64,000 bases of DNA from Mesorhizobium sp. CA8 (lineage in GTDB: Bacteria > Pseudomonadota > Alphaproteobacteria > Rhizobiales > Rhizobiaceae). Within the stretch, counting starts at the first letter, position 1. Each line of letters begins with the position of its first letter. The position numbers were made by a program, and so were the translations under genes. The notes below the pieces were generated by a model that was not told where the DNA came from, did no database searches, and saw nothing but the letters and a program-made list of their open reading frames with translations. Below, piece by piece: positions 54,501-63,199 of the stretch. The stretch lies in NCBI RefSeq assembly GCF_020164955.1, contig NZ_JAIUHG010000006.1, positions 124,001 through 188,000 on the forward strand, in the 5' to 3' direction.

Positions 54501-55991
54501 CTACTCAAACCTCTCAGGCAAATGATGCTCCTCGGCCAAATCCGAAAACCGCGTGAATTCACCATGGAAGGCCAGGCTGACGGAGCCAGTTGGTCCGTGG
54601 CGCTGCTTGGCGACGATCACCTCGGCCTTGCCGCGCGCCTCGTTCATCTCGTTTTCCCACTTGACGTATTCCTCGGTGCCGAGCTTCGGCTCGCGGTTCT
54701 TGAGGTAATACTCCTCGCGATAGACGAACAGCACCACGTCGGCGTCCTGCTCGATGGAGCCGGATTCGCGCAGGTCCGAGAGCTGCGGGCGCTTGTCGTC
54801 GCGGCTTTCGACCTGACGCGACAGCTGCGACAGCGCGATGATCGGCACACCGAGCTCCTTGGCCAAAGCCTTCAGGCCCGTGGTGATTTCGGTGATTTCC
54901 TGCACGCGGTTCTGCGAGGCGCGCGCGGAGGATCCCTGCATCAGCTGGATATAGTCGATGACGATGAGATCGAGGCCGCGCTGGCGCTTCAGGCGCCGCG
55001 CGCGAGCGGAAAGCTGCGCGATCGAGATACCGCCGGTCTGGTCGATGAACAGCGGGATCTTCTGCATCGTCTGCGAGCAGGCGACCAGTTTTTCGAAATC
55101 CATCTCGGTGATTTCGCCGCGGCGGATCTTCGAGGACGAGATCTCTGTCTGCTCGGAGATGATGCGGGTGGCCAGCTGCTCCGACGACATTTCGAGCGAG
55201 AAGAAGCCAACGACGCCGCCATTGGCGGCCTTGAAGCTGCCATCGGCCTGCTGCGCCGGAACGTAAGCCTCGGCGATGTTGAAGGCGATGTTGGTGGCCA
55301 AGGAGGTCTTGCCCATGCCTGGGCGCCCCGCAAGCACGATCAGGTCGGAGGGCTGCAGGCCGCCCATGCGGCGATCGAGGTCGCGCAGCCCGGTGGCGAT
55401 GCCTGACAGGTGGCCGTCACGCATATAGGCGGCGTTGGCCATGTCGACAGCGGTTTTCACCGCATCGTTGAAGCTTTCGAAGCCGCCATCGTAGCGGCCG
55501 GTTTCAGCAAGCTCGAACAGCCGCCGTTCGGCATCCTCGATCTGGTCGGAGGGCGACATGTCGACCGGCGCGTCATAGGCGATGTTGACCATGTCCTCGC
55601 CGACGGTGATCAGCGCCCGGCGCGTCGCGAGGTCGTAGATCGCCCGGCCATAGTCGGTGGCGTTGACGACGGTGACCGCTTCGACGGCGAGGCGCACGAC
55701 ATACTGTGCCACCGTCATGTCGCCGACCTTCTCGTCGGCCGGCAGGAAGGTCTTGAGCGTAATCGGCGTCGCGATCTTGCCCATGCGGATGAGTTCGGCC
55801 GCGACCTCGAAGATCCGGCGGTGCAGCGGCTCGTAGAAATGTCCTGGCTTGAGGAAATCGGAAACGCGGTAGAAGGCGTCGTTGTTGACGAGGATGGCGC
55901 CAAGCAGCGCCTGCTCGGCCTCGATGTTGTTCGGTGCCTCGCGATAAAGCGGCGTTTCCGCCGCGCCGAATTTCAGTGCCGCCTCTGCCAT
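54501..55991 (-). CDS. dnaB: Replicative DNA helicase
   Basis: A 496-residue DnaB helicase. N-terminal primase-interacting domain (NNIEAEQALLGAILVNNDAF) and RecA-like motor domain: Walker A GRPGMGKTS, FFSLEMSSEQLATR, LDLIVIDYIQLMQG, and SQLSRQVESRDDKRPQLSDLRESG. It unwinds DNA at the replication fork. Same strand as radA and purF. About 200 bases upstream hold its promoter. Confidence 0.96.
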   Translation of the reverse strand: MAEAALKFGAAETPLYREAPNNIEAEQALLGAILVNNDAFYRVSDFLKPGHFYEPLHRRIFEVAAELIRMGKIATPITLKTFLPADEKVGDMTVAQYVVRLAVEAVTVVNATDYGRAIYDLATRRALITVGEDMVNIAYDAPVDMSPSDQIEDAERRLFELAETGRYDGGFESFNDAVKTAVDMANAAYMRDGHLSGIATGLRDLDRRMGGLQPSDLIVLAGRPGMGKTSLATNIAFNIAEAYVPAQQADGSFKAANGGVVGFFSLEMSSEQLATRIISEQTEISSSKIRRGEITEMDFEKLVACSQTMQKIPLFIDQTGGISIAQLSARARRLKRQRGLDLIVIDYIQLMQGSSARASQNRVQEITEITTGLKALAKELGVPIIALSQLSRQVESRDDKRPQLSDLRESGSIEQDADVVLFVYREEYYLKNREPKLGTEEYVKWENEMNEARGKAEVIVAKQRHGPTGSVSLAFHGEFTRFSDLAEEHHLPERFE

Positions 55992-56188
55992 GATTTCCCC
56001 GATTTCGATCCCGCCTCCTCGATATCAGAACGGAAAGAAAGGGTGCTGACCTTTCTGCAACAGTAAGATTCCGACTGACTTTGATACTCGCGATTCACAG
56101 CAAAATTTTCACGTGGAAAGAATTGTCATTGACTCGAATCGAAGAGGCTGAAGATAGCGCTTCGAACGAGAACAAAACAAGAAAATTC

Positions 56189-57154
56189 CTATCCCAGCGT
56201 ATCGCCCCAGTCCGCCCGCCGCGCGGCCCTGAAAACGTCCCCGTCGCGCTTGCTGAACAGTCGCTCGCCGGCGCTTCCGTCCGGCTGGCAGAGTTTCAGC
56301 ACCACCTTGCCGGAGCCGCCTTTCGGCGGCGCAAGCACCCGTGCCGGGAGCGCCGGCGCTGGCTGCCGGGAGGCGGCAAGGTGAATGAATTTCTCGTCCT
56401 CCCATGGCACGTCGGCTTCCTTGACCAGGCGATGCAAGCGTGAGCGGGCGACGCGGCGCGAAAAATGGCACCAGTCTGGCGGCTTGAGCGGGCAGGGCGC
56501 CGCGTGCGGGCAAGGCGCCAGGATATGCGCGCCGGCTTCGATCAATTGTTGCCGGGCGGCAAGGATGCGCTGCCAGCCGGCGGGCGTGCCGGGCTCGACG
56601 ATAAGCAGCGTGTCGGCGGTGAGCTGCCAGAGGCGACCGACGAGCTTCGGCAGCGAAGCCGGCGCGACCTCATCGAGCACATAGGCGATGCTGACGAGGT
56701 CGGCGGGCTTGATGTCGTCGAGATCGATGGTGGCGTCGCCGGCGACCCATTCGGCGCGGGCGGCGATCGTGCCGGCCGCAAGCGATTGCCCGACCTTGCG
56801 TACCGCCGCGCTTGCTTCGACCAGAACCGCCCGTTCCAACTCCGGCCAGGCATCTGAGGTGGCCCACAGCATGGTGCCAGGCCCGGCGCCGACGTCGAGC
56901 AAGGTCTTCGGGTGGAAATCCGGTAGCGCATGGGCCAGCGCATCGAGGCCAGCGCGTACAGCGGCATAGGTGGCGGGCAGCCGCGTCGCCAGATAGGCCT
57001 TGACGGCCATCTCCTCGCCCATATGCAAGCGGCCGTCGCGCAGCTCGGCGCGGTAGCGTTCCGAGAGCGTCCGCGCCGCTTGTTTCAGCGCCGGCAATGG
57101 CACCTTCTCCAGGAGGCTGTCGATGCCTTGTCGGAGCAGGGCGGGCAATTCCAC
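56189..57154 (-). CDS. Rsm22-family methyltransferase-like ribosome assembly protein
   Basis: A 321-residue class I SAM-dependent methyltransferase-fold protein: LLDVGAGPGTMLWA as the SAM loop, and APCPHAAPCPLKPPDWCHFS supplying cysteines that in mitochondrial Rsm22/METTL17 bind a 4Fe-4S cluster. GTG 57154 was selected: an AGGGGAG site lies before it and it follows the YnfA stop by one base, indicating coupled translation. Likely acts on the small ribosomal subunit. Confidence 0.9.
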   Translation of the reverse strand: MELPALLRQGIDSLLEKVPLPALKQAARTLSERYRAELRDGRLHMGEEMAVKAYLATRLPATYAAVRAGLDALAHALPDFHPKTLLDVGAGPGTMLWATSDAWPELERAVLVEASAAVRKVGQSLAAGTIAARAEWVAGDATIDLDDIKPADLVSIAYVLDEVAPASLPKLVGRLWQLTADTLLIVEPGTPAGWQRILAARQQLIEAGAHILAPCPHAAPCPLKPPDWCHFSRRVARSRLHRLVKEADVPWEDEKFIHLAASRQPAPALPARVLAPPKGGSGKVVLKLCQPDGSAGERLFSKRDGDVFRAARRADWGDTLG

Positions 57155-57155
57155 C

Positions 57156-57479
57156 TCAGGCTCCCCTTGGTGCAAGCAGGATGACGGAGGCGCCGACGAT
57201 GCAGAGCGCCGCGCCCGCCAGGTCCCAACGGTCGGGGCGCGCGCCCTCGACCAGCCACAGCCAGCCGAGCGAGGCCACGATGTAGATGCCGCCATAGGCA
57301 GCGTAAGCCCGGCCCGCCGCGTCCGTCTCGACCAGCGACAGCAGCAAGGCGAAGAGCGCCAGCGAGGCGAGTCCGGGAAGAAGCCAGAGCGGCGACTTTT
57401 CCAGCCGCCACCACGCCCAGAACGAGAAACAGCCGGCGATCTCGGCAAGGGCGGCTGCGGTGTAGATGAGGTAGGTCAT
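57156..57479 (-). CDS. ynfA: YnfA family membrane protein
   Basis: A 107-residue four-span protein: [47 protein letters not shown] and a final hydrophobic ILLAPRGA end. YnfA belongs to the small multidrug-resistance-like group. ATG 57479 begins the family sequence. Directly upstream of the Rsm22-like gene with one intervening base. Confidence 0.9.
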   Translation of the reverse strand: MTYLIYTAAALAEIAGCFSFWAWWRLEKSPLWLLPGLASLALFALLLSLVETDAAGRAYAAYGGIYIVASLGWLWLVEGARPDRWDLAGAALCIVGASVILLAPRGA

Positions 57480-57632
57480 GACAAGGTCGAACTTGTCACA
57501 GGCTGCCACGCCGATAGCAAGTCATCATCGGCTGGCGGGGGCTGAAGGAAATTCCCGAAGGGCGGCGCTAGCGCTCAAAAACCGGCTCTGCCGCCGACAG
57601 ACGACCTTTGCCAAGGCTTAGGTCTAAATCGC

Positions 57633-58919
57633 CTATTCCACCTTCTTGCGGCGTGTCGGCTTGGCGGGCGCAGGCGCCGCCGGCTCCTTGTGCCCGATAT
57701 CGCGCAGCTCCAGCGCCTTCTCGCATTTGGCCATATAGTCGCGCGTCATCGGCAGCGTGTCGTTCTTCTTGGCGATCTGGAACTGGAAGATCACCAGGTC
57801 CTGCCAGCGGAAGGCGGCCTCGGAGGCGGCAAGATAGAACTCCCACATTCGGCAGAAGCGCTCGTCATAGATCGCCTTCGCCTTGTCGCGATTGGCGGCG
57901 AAACGGGCCCCCCAATGCTTGAGCGTCTCGGCGTAGTGCAGACGCAGGATCTCGATGTCGGTGACGACCAGGCCGGACTTCTCGATCGCCGGCAGCACCT
58001 CCGACATTGCCGGGACGTAGCCGCCCGGGAAGATGTACTTGCGGATGAAGGCGCTGGTCGCCCACGGCACGCCGGAGCGGCCGATGGTGTGGAGCAGCAT
58101 CACGCCGTCGGGCTTCAGAAGCGTCGCAGCCTTGTCGAAGAAGGTGCGGTAGTGGTTGACCCCGACATGCTCGAACATGCCGACCGAGACGATGCGGTCG
58201 AAGCGCTCGTTGATGTGGCGATAGTCCTTGAGATCGAAATGCACGCGGTCCTGCAAGCCTTGCGCATGCGCGCGGTCGGTGGAGACGCCCTGCTGCTCGG
58301 TCGACAGCGTCACGCCCTGCACGTCGACGTCGAAGGCTTTGGCGAGATAGAGGCCGAGGCCGCCCCAGCCGGAGCCGATGTCGAGCACCGTCTGGCCGGC
58401 CTTAAGCCTGAGCTTGGCGGCGATGTGGCGCTTCTTGGCCAGTTGCGCTTCGTCCAGCGTCATGTCCGGCTGTTCGAAATAGGCGCAGGAATACTGCATG
58501 TCCTCGTCGAGGAAGAGCTTGTAGAGCTCGCCGGACAGGTCGTAGTGGCGCTCGACATTGCGGCGCGAGCGCGACGCGGTGTTGATCTGCTGCAGCCGGC
58601 GGAAGGCGTGGCGCAGGCCCTCGATCGCCTTCGACCAGGTGACGTCGATGCCGCTCGATCCCATGTTCTGGAACGCGATGCGCATCAGCCCGAGAACGCC
58701 GCCCTCGAGCACGTCCAGCTCGCCGTCCATATAGGCTTCGGGCACCGCCAGCATCGGGTCGAAGGTGATGGCGCGCTCGGCATGCGTGGTCTTGATATGG
58801 ATATGCACCGGCTCGCCGCTGCCGTCGCCGAACTTGTGCGTCGTGCCTTTCGGTCCGGTCACCTTGAGGTCGCCGGCGCGCACCAGGCGCTCGAGAACGT
58901 GTTTCAACAGGATATTCAT
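57633..58919 (-). CDS. cfa: Cyclopropane-fatty-acyl-phospholipid synthase
   Basis: A 428-residue enzyme that adds methylene from SAM to unsaturated phospholipid acyl chains: VLDIGSGWGGLGLYLA is the SAM loop, YSCAYF and FEHVGVNHY are further family motifs. The N-terminal domain (about residues 1-110) is the lipid-binding part, and the tail is Pro/Lys rich (PAKPTRRKKVE). ATG 58919 is chosen; upstream in-frame codons lack family sequence. Typically induced in stationary phase, but no promoter evidence was identified. Confidence 0.94.
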   Translation of the reverse strand: MNILLKHVLERLVRAGDLKVTGPKGTTHKFGDGSGEPVHIHIKTTHAERAITFDPMLAVPEAYMDGELDVLEGGVLGLMRIAFQNMGSSGIDVTWSKAIEGLRHAFRRLQQINTASRSRRNVERHYDLSGELYKLFLDEDMQYSCAYFEQPDMTLDEAQLAKKRHIAAKLRLKAGQTVLDIGSGWGGLGLYLAKAFDVDVQGVTLSTEQQGVSTDRAHAQGLQDRVHFDLKDYRHINERFDRIVSVGMFEHVGVNHYRTFFDKAATLLKPDGVMLLHTIGRSGVPWATSAFIRKYIFPGGYVPAMSEVLPAIEKSGLVVTDIEILRLHYAETLKHWGARFAANRDKAKAIYDERFCRMWEFYLAASEAAFRWQDLVIFQFQIAKKNDTLPMTRDYMAKCEKALELRDIGHKEPAAPAPAKPTRRKKVE

Positions 58920-59061
58920 GACCAAATGTCCCCTCAGTCGGACCACCCGGTGACCGGACTGGATGCCAAATCGAACCGCACGGCGCATCGCCCGCGTCCA
59001 ATCGACGCGCCACGCTGTAATGTGCACAAGATATAGGGTGGCGAAAAGTTCCTTTTGGCAC

Positions 59062-59088
59062 AAAAAAGCCCGGGTCGGAGACCCGGGC
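59062..59088 (-). terminator. Intrinsic terminator of the rpsF-rpsR-rplI operon
   Basis: Minus strand: GCCCGGGT, loop CTCCG, ACCCGGGC, then TTTTTT. Stem of eight G/C-rich pairs and six T residues: a strong rho-independent terminator, 126 bases after the rplI stop. Confidence 0.85.
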
Positions 59089-59145
59089 GTTGGTCCAGAA
59101 ATCCTGGACATGTGCGAGCCGAAGCGATGCCTCGGAAACTGTGCC

Positions 59146-59218
59146 GATCAGGCCCGGAGATCAGGCCTGGAGATCAGGCTAAGAGATCAGGCTAAGAGAT
59201 CAGGCCCCAGAGATCAGG
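59146..59218. repeat. 13-base tandem repeat covering the rplI stop
   Basis: GATCAGG begins at 59146, 59159, 59172, 59185, 59198 and 59212, giving period 13 for the first five steps and 14 for the last. Minus-strand units read CCTGATC with variable filler, so each carries TGA; the rplI stop codon is inside the unit at 59212. Confidence 0.85.
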
Positions 59219-59798
59219 TGTTCTCTTCGCCGCCTTCGAACTCGGCGTTCGGGTCGAAGAAATTCTCCGGCCGGGCGTTGTCGTTGATATCCTCGCCATA
59301 AATGGCTTCGGCGGTGGTCAGCGTCTCGCCCTTGGCCTGGCGCTCCGCCTCGTCGGCCGAACGGGCGACGTTGAGCGTCACGGTGACCTCGACTTCCGGA
59401 TGCAGCGCGATCGCCACATTGGAGAGGCCGATGGTCTTGATCGGCTGGTTGAGCTCGATCTGGTTGCGGTTGACGGTGAAGCCTTCGGCGGTGAGCAGAT
59501 CGGCGATGTCGCGGGTCGACACCGAGCCATAAAGTTGGCCGGTCTCGCCGGCCGAACGCACGACGATGAAGCTCTTGCCGTCGAGCGTCTCGGCGATCTT
59601 TGCGGCTTCCGACTTGCGCTCGAGGTTGCGGGCTTCGAGCTGGGCCCGCTGGCCTTCGAACTTCTTCTTGTTGGCTTCGTTGGCGCGCAGCGCCTTGCCC
59701 TGGGGGAGCAGGAAATTGCGGGCGAACCCGTCCTTGACCTTTACGGTCTCGCCCATCTGACCGAGGCGGGAAATGCGCTCGAGGAGAATGACTTCCAT
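59214..59798 (-). CDS. rplI: 50S ribosomal protein L9
   Basis: A 194-residue L9: [39 protein letters not shown] is the ribosome-binding N-domain, then a long helix and a C-terminal globular domain, followed by an acidic extension ([15 protein letters not shown]). The extension is longer than in Escherichia coli, as is common in alphaproteobacteria. It belongs to the rpsF-rpsR transcript but is separated from rpsR by a hairpin. Confidence 0.97.
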   Translation of the reverse strand: MEVILLERISRLGQMGETVKVKDGFARNFLLPQGKALRANEANKKKFEGQRAQLEARNLERKSEAAKIAETLDGKSFIVVRSAGETGQLYGSVSTRDIADLLTAEGFTVNRNQIELNQPIKTIGLSNVAIALHPEVEVTVTLNVARSADEAERQAKGETLTTAEAIYGEDINDNARPENFFDPNAEFEGGEENT

Positions 59799-59979
59799 GG
59801 TTTCGTTCCTTTGTCAGTGCCGCCGATCCTTCGATCGACATTGATTGAATTGGAACAGGTCAGGAAGCTTGGTGCGGCGTCGCCGCTCTTGTCGCTGTCC
59901 TGCCTGTCTGGGCAGTTAGAGGCCGACTGGCCCCAACTCGGGATTTGATGCTCAACCCGACGCGCCCGTCGCGCCGGTG

Positions 59980-60007
59980 AAAAGAGCGGGCGGGGAGCCG
60001 CCCGCTC
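59980..60007 (-). terminator. Hairpin between rpsR and rplI
   Basis: Minus strand: GAGCGGGCGG, CTCC loop, CCGCCCGCTC, then TTTT. A perfect ten-pair stem seven bases after the rpsR stop. Short T run suggests partial termination that may lower rplI expression relative to S6/S18, or rplI may have its own promoter. Confidence 0.65.
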
Positions 60008-60013
60008 GAGAAA

Positions 60014-60262
60014 TCAGCGAACCACGTAGGGCAGCAGGCCGAGGAAGCGGGCGCGCTTGATCGCCTTGGCGAGCTCGCGCTGCTTCTTCTGGCTGACGGC
60101 GGTGATGCGCGAGGGCACGATCTTGCCGCGCTCGGAGATGTAGCGCTGCAGGAGACGCACGTCCTTGTAGTCGATCTTCGGAGCATTGGCGCCGGAGAAC
60201 GGGCAGGTCTTGCGGCGGCGATGGAACGGACGCCGGGTCGGGATCTGGTTGATGTCGACCAT
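60014..60262 (-). CDS. rpsR: 30S ribosomal protein S18
   Basis: An 82-residue S18 protein ([55 protein letters not shown]), with the basic RNA-binding core and the C-terminal RFLGLLPYV end. The start overlaps the rpsF stop by one base (TAATG). S6 and S18 bind 16S rRNA as a pair. Confidence 0.97.
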   Translation of the reverse strand: MVDINQIPTRRPFHRRRKTCPFSGANAPKIDYKDVRLLQRYISERGKIVPSRITAVSQKKQRELAKAIKRARFLGLLPYVVR

Positions 60263-60756
60263 TATTCTGCACCTCCTTCAACGCCTTCGCGCGGACGGCG
60301 CGGGCCACGGTCGCCGCCGTCACGGTCGCCGAACGAACGCGGGCCGCGGTCACCGCGGTCGCGATCGCCGAAGGAACGCGGGCCGCGATCGCCACGATCG
60401 CGGTCGCCGAAGCCGCCGCGCTCGGAGCGCTCTTCGCGCTTCTGCATCATCGCCGAAGCGCCTTCCTCATGCGCCTCGACCTTGATGGTCAAAAAGCGAA
60501 GGACGTCTTCCGACAGGCCCATCTGGCGCTCCATTTCGTTGAGCGCGGCCGGCGGGCAGGTGATGTCCATCAGCGTGTAGTAAGCCTTCCGGTTCTTCTT
60601 GACCCGGTAGGTGAGGGACTTCAGTCCCCAGTTCTCGATCCGGCCGACCGAGCCGCCATTCGCGGTGATGACGCCCTTGTACTGTTCGACAAGCGCGTCA
60701 ACCTGCTGCTGCGACAGGTCCTGCCGGGCAAGAAACACATGTTCGTAAAGAGCCAT
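60262..60756 (-). CDS. rpsF: 30S ribosomal protein S6
   Basis: A 164-residue S6: [27 protein letters not shown] core, followed by an Arg/Gly/Asp-rich tail with two-plus repeats of [13 protein letters not shown]. Such glycine/arginine-rich tails occur in alphaproteobacterial S6 and may aid RNA binding. ATG 60756 is chosen over the longer frame. First gene of the operon, with a candidate promoter about 220 bases upstream. Confidence 0.96.
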   Translation of the reverse strand: MALYEHVFLARQDLSQQQVDALVEQYKGVITANGGSVGRIENWGLKSLTYRVKKNRKAYYTLMDITCPPAALNEMERQMGLSEDVLRFLTIKVEAHEEGASAMMQKREERSERGGFGDRDRGDRGPRSFGDRDRGDRGPRSFGDRDGGDRGPRRPREGVEGGAE

Positions 60757-60978
60757 TATGTTTTTCTGCCTTTCTTCGTTTCTCTCACACCGGCCCTCGC
60801 GGCTAAGCCTCTGCAACTTGTCTGACCCGGTCGCCAAGGCGTGGGGAAGAAAGGAGCATCACGAGACGGTCGAGAGCGGAGACACGGGAGGCAGGAAGCG
60901 CTTCTGGCTTCGTGTCGGGGTCTTTGATGACCACGGCCCTCCGTTCAGCCCCCAGCAAGGACCGGCAGATTGAGCGCG

Positions 60979-61006
60979 TCTATATAGCAATTTGCCAGGA
61001 AGACAA
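60979..61006 (-). promoter_or_regulatory. Candidate promoter for rpsF operon
   Basis: Minus strand: TTGTCT (61001-61006), 16 bases, TATAGA (60979-60984). Good sigma70-like match. It would give a leader of about 220 bases before rpsF, long enough for an S6:S18-type regulatory fold, though I could not draw one with confidence. Confidence 0.5.
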
Positions 61007-61071
61007 GGCCGGCAGGGTGCCGGGCGAGACTCCAATGTGTCGCAGCTTCGGAAAACGGCGGCGCACAATCT

Positions 61072-61284
61072 CGACGGACGAAGGATGTCTGCACCCAGCT
61101 GAAGAACCAGGGCGTCCAGATCTACACTATGGTGCTGCAGGCAGACACTGCGGCCAACCGCTCACTCTACAGCGCCTGCGCTTCGGACCCGAGCGACTAT
61201 TACTACGTCGAGGATCCGGCCAAGCTCCCCAACGTATTCCAGACGATCGCCAACAAATTTTCCAGGCTGCAGCTCACCAACTGA
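61072..61284 (+). pseudogene. C-terminal remnant of a TadG-like (von Willebrand-type) pilus protein
   Basis: In one frame ending at TGA 61282-61284 the sequence encodes RRTKDVCTQLKNQGVQIYTM, then ANRSLYSACASDPSDYYYVE and FQTIANKFSRLQLTN. This is the characteristic C-terminus of rhizobial TadE/TadG-type VWA proteins (a VC-x-LK-x-G-IYT step, a CAS-x-P-x-YY step and an F-x-IA-x ending). About 70 residues remain of a protein normally several hundred long, with no usable start codon. The upstream boundary falls around 61070 in the rpsF promoter region, implying a deletion or recombination junction. Confidence 0.72.
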
Positions 61285-61472
61285 GGGGGAGCCATCGTCC
61301 AGCATTATGCGACTAGCTAATCGAGAGGGAAAGGCGCACAGTGCTCCGGCGTGACGCAGCAAGGACAGCCTTGCTAACGGCCGAGACTTTATTTCAAGGC
61401 AGTTCCATAACGGTGCTGCAACCGCGGTTGTCCATCCAATTTTTATTCTTCGGCATTGAAGAGGCGGCCAGC

Positions 61473-61679
61473 ATGGCAGGAGCGAGATACTATATATTTA
61501 AGGACGCTCATTGCTGGAAGATCGGCTACGACGGTAAGGAATATGTCTATAAGTCGAACGCAGATGCAGTCATGGCCGCGATCAAGGCTGCAAACGAAAC
61601 TGCGTTGCACGGCTTCGAAGCTGAGGTCCTCGTTCAGGGGATAGACGGCAAGTGGCGCACGGAATGGTCCGGGGGATGA
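61473..61679 (+). CDS. Small DUF2188-like protein
   Basis: A 68-residue protein: ARYYIFKDAHCWKIGYDGKE, SNADAVMAAIKAANET and AEVLVQGIDGKWRTEWS. The strand-turn-strand start with W-K-I, the ADAV-x2-AI helix and the final GIDGKW pattern fit DUF2188. GAAGAGG precedes the ATG. Function unknown; common as stand-alone small genes in rhizobia. Confidence 0.7.
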   Translation: MAGARYYIFKDAHCWKIGYDGKEYVYKSNADAVMAAIKAANETALHGFEAEVLVQGIDGKWRTEWSGG

Positions 61680-61781
61680 ACGGACGTTCAAGCTCTCACT
61701 CGATCGCCGGCGGGAAATGAGCCTATGCCTCGCCTTTGAGGCGGCGACCATTATAGACCAGACCAGCGCGGGCGCCTTCGG

Positions 61782-62000
61782 TCAGTGCAAATACCGCCGC
61801 ATGATACTTAGTAGCCAATCGTGGAGGCTCATGTCTGGAGGTCGGCAACCATATTCTTCGATCGCAGTCCGCAGGGTCAACTGAACCAATTCCTCACCTG
61901 ATTTGAGCGATCCGCCTCTGTACTGTCGCGCTCTTGTTCGAAGGGCGCCGAGCAGATGCTGGTCACCTTGGCTGGACAACAGGTTGTGGTCCGGACGCAT
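61782..62000 (-). CDS. Sigma-factor region-2-like mini-protein
   Basis: A 72-residue product. GDQHLLGALRTRARQYRGGS, LVQLTLRTAIEEYG and HDWLLSIMRRYLH align by eye with region 2 of ECF sigma factors (L-x2-LR-x2-A, LVQ-x-TL, W-L-x-I-x-R). Region 4, needed for -35 recognition, is absent. It could be a remnant, or a small protein imitating sigma region 2 in the way PhyR imitates a sigma factor to bind its anti-sigma factor. ATG 62000; a longer frame exists upstream. Confidence 0.55.
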   Translation of the reverse strand: MRPDHNLLSSQGDQHLLGALRTRARQYRGGSLKSGEELVQLTLRTAIEEYGCRPPDMSLHDWLLSIMRRYLH

Positions 62001-62110
62001 TGATCGCCCTGTCTCTCGAGCGGGATGGAGCGAGGTCTCTGCCTCGGCTGTCGGCGTGCTTCGCCCGGTTGCGGAACGGAGGCTGCCTGGGCGCTCATGC
62101 GCCAATCGAT

Positions 62111-62293
62111 TCAAAGCAGGCGATTGCGTTCCGCGAGTTCACGTGCCCGCCTTAGAGTTCCGTCTGTGTCGGCGATCCTGCGCCTTGCTGCTTCGTCGGT
62201 TCTGATGGTCAGCCGCGCCGACATGATCTTGGATGACTTGGTCACCGCAGCGATCAGGACACGTGGGGTATCCGGTGTTTTCATGGTTCTCAT
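62111..62293 (-). CDS. Small basic hypothetical protein
   Basis: A 60-residue product: RTMKTPDTPRVLIAAVTKSS, then a very basic C-terminus with several arginines (DEAARRRIADTDGTLRRARE). AAGGGAG lies about eight bases before ATG 62293. Same strand as and 110 bases upstream of the sigma-like gene. No family recognised. Confidence 0.45.
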   Translation of the reverse strand: MRTMKTPDTPRVLIAAVTKSSKIMSARLTIRTDEAARRRIADTDGTLRRARELAERNRLL

Positions 62294-62353
62294 GGGTATT
62301 CTCCCTTCAGTGAAATGGATGCCGGGACCGCAGTTATCCAGACAATGCCGCAC

Positions 62354-62839
62354 ATGATCGGGCCAGGAGCGCTAAACCGCAGTATCGGCCTTGCCGCGAT
62401 CGCCGGATGTCCTCGATGCCGGGCTTGGCGCGGCTGTCGGGCGGCCGAGTTTTAAGGGCGACTTCTTTCTTGGGCTGAACGAGTATGCATATCCTTTTAT
62501 AGACGGCTTGCCGTGCGATAGCCAGCAGCGCCGAAATTATTTACCGGCCCCGCAAAATTATCGACGAAGATAAATTGCGAGACGCGAAAAAAATCTCGCA
62601 AAAAGCAGCCGATTTTTTGGTGTTTTTGAAATCTGTGTTTAGACTTTTATTTATCCGATGAAAATAAACGCTGCCGCGGCCTTGCCCGCGGTGCCCTTGG
62701 AACGCATATATTAAATTCGTTGATTTGGTCGAGGTGGCTTTCGTTATGATAAAGCCTCGCCATCCGCCTTCCGAATTTTCGATAATGAAATGCATGCGCC
62801 GCTTCCGGCGCTGCGGCTCGTCGAGGGACGGAGACAACC
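62354..62839. other. AT-rich intergenic region with three hairpins
   Basis: About 490 bases without a supported gene, clearly lower in G+C. Hairpins: TTGCGAGA / TCTCGCAA (62576-62583 and 62595-62602), an AT-only pair TTTATTT / AAATAAA near 62646-62668, and CCGCGG / CCGCGG near 62675-62691. It separates a minus-strand pair from a plus-strand run, so both promoters, and possibly an RNA gene, should be here. Confidence 0.5.
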
Positions 62840-63199
62840 ATGACCACGCTTCTGCAACGCAACACACGCCCGATCCAGCATGGCGCGCCGGCGCGCCTTT
62901 TCGACATCGGACAGGCGGTCCGGCTGAAGGGCGGCCTCGGCGTCGGTCCGAAGACGGGTGAAGTCTACCGCGTCACCGGAACCCTGCCGCCGAGGGGAAA
63001 CTCGCCGCAATACCGCGTCCGCAACGAAAGCGAGCCGCATGAGCGGGTCGTGACGGAGGACCGGCTGGAAACGGCCGGCGACGTGCCAGAGGACGGCATG
63101 ATGCTCATCGAAAGGACATTCGGACATGGCCAAGGGACAGAGGCGCTCGAACGGCGAGATCAGAAAGCCGAAGCAGGAAAAGACACCGGCCAAACCTGA
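62840..63199 (+). CDS. Conserved rhizobial small protein
   Basis: A 119-residue protein: TTLLQRNTRPIQHGAPARLFDIGQAVRLKG, then YRVTGTLPPRGNSPQYRVRNESEPHERVVTEDRLE. The central part resembles a small SH3-like or DUF-type barrel found in rhizobia. First of a compact run of small plus-strand genes. Role unknown. Confidence 0.68.
   Translation: MTTLLQRNTRPIQHGAPARLFDIGQAVRLKGGLGVGPKTGEVYRVTGTLPPRGNSPQYRVRNESEPHERVVTEDRLETAGDVPEDGMMLIERTFGHGQGTEALERRDQKAEAGKDTGQT

Noticed and set aside
59146..59218. CRISPR-like array after rplI
   Set aside because: Unit is 13 bases with no unique spacers; it is a simple tandem repeat.
60912..61316. 134-codon plus-strand frame upstream of rpsF
   Set aside because: Low-complexity Arg-rich frame; a different frame over the same DNA holds the TadG-like remnant.
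62699..62721. EcfG-type promoter GGAAC ... CGTT
   Set aside because: The spacer is 14 bases, too short against the usual 16-17, so it is not claimed.
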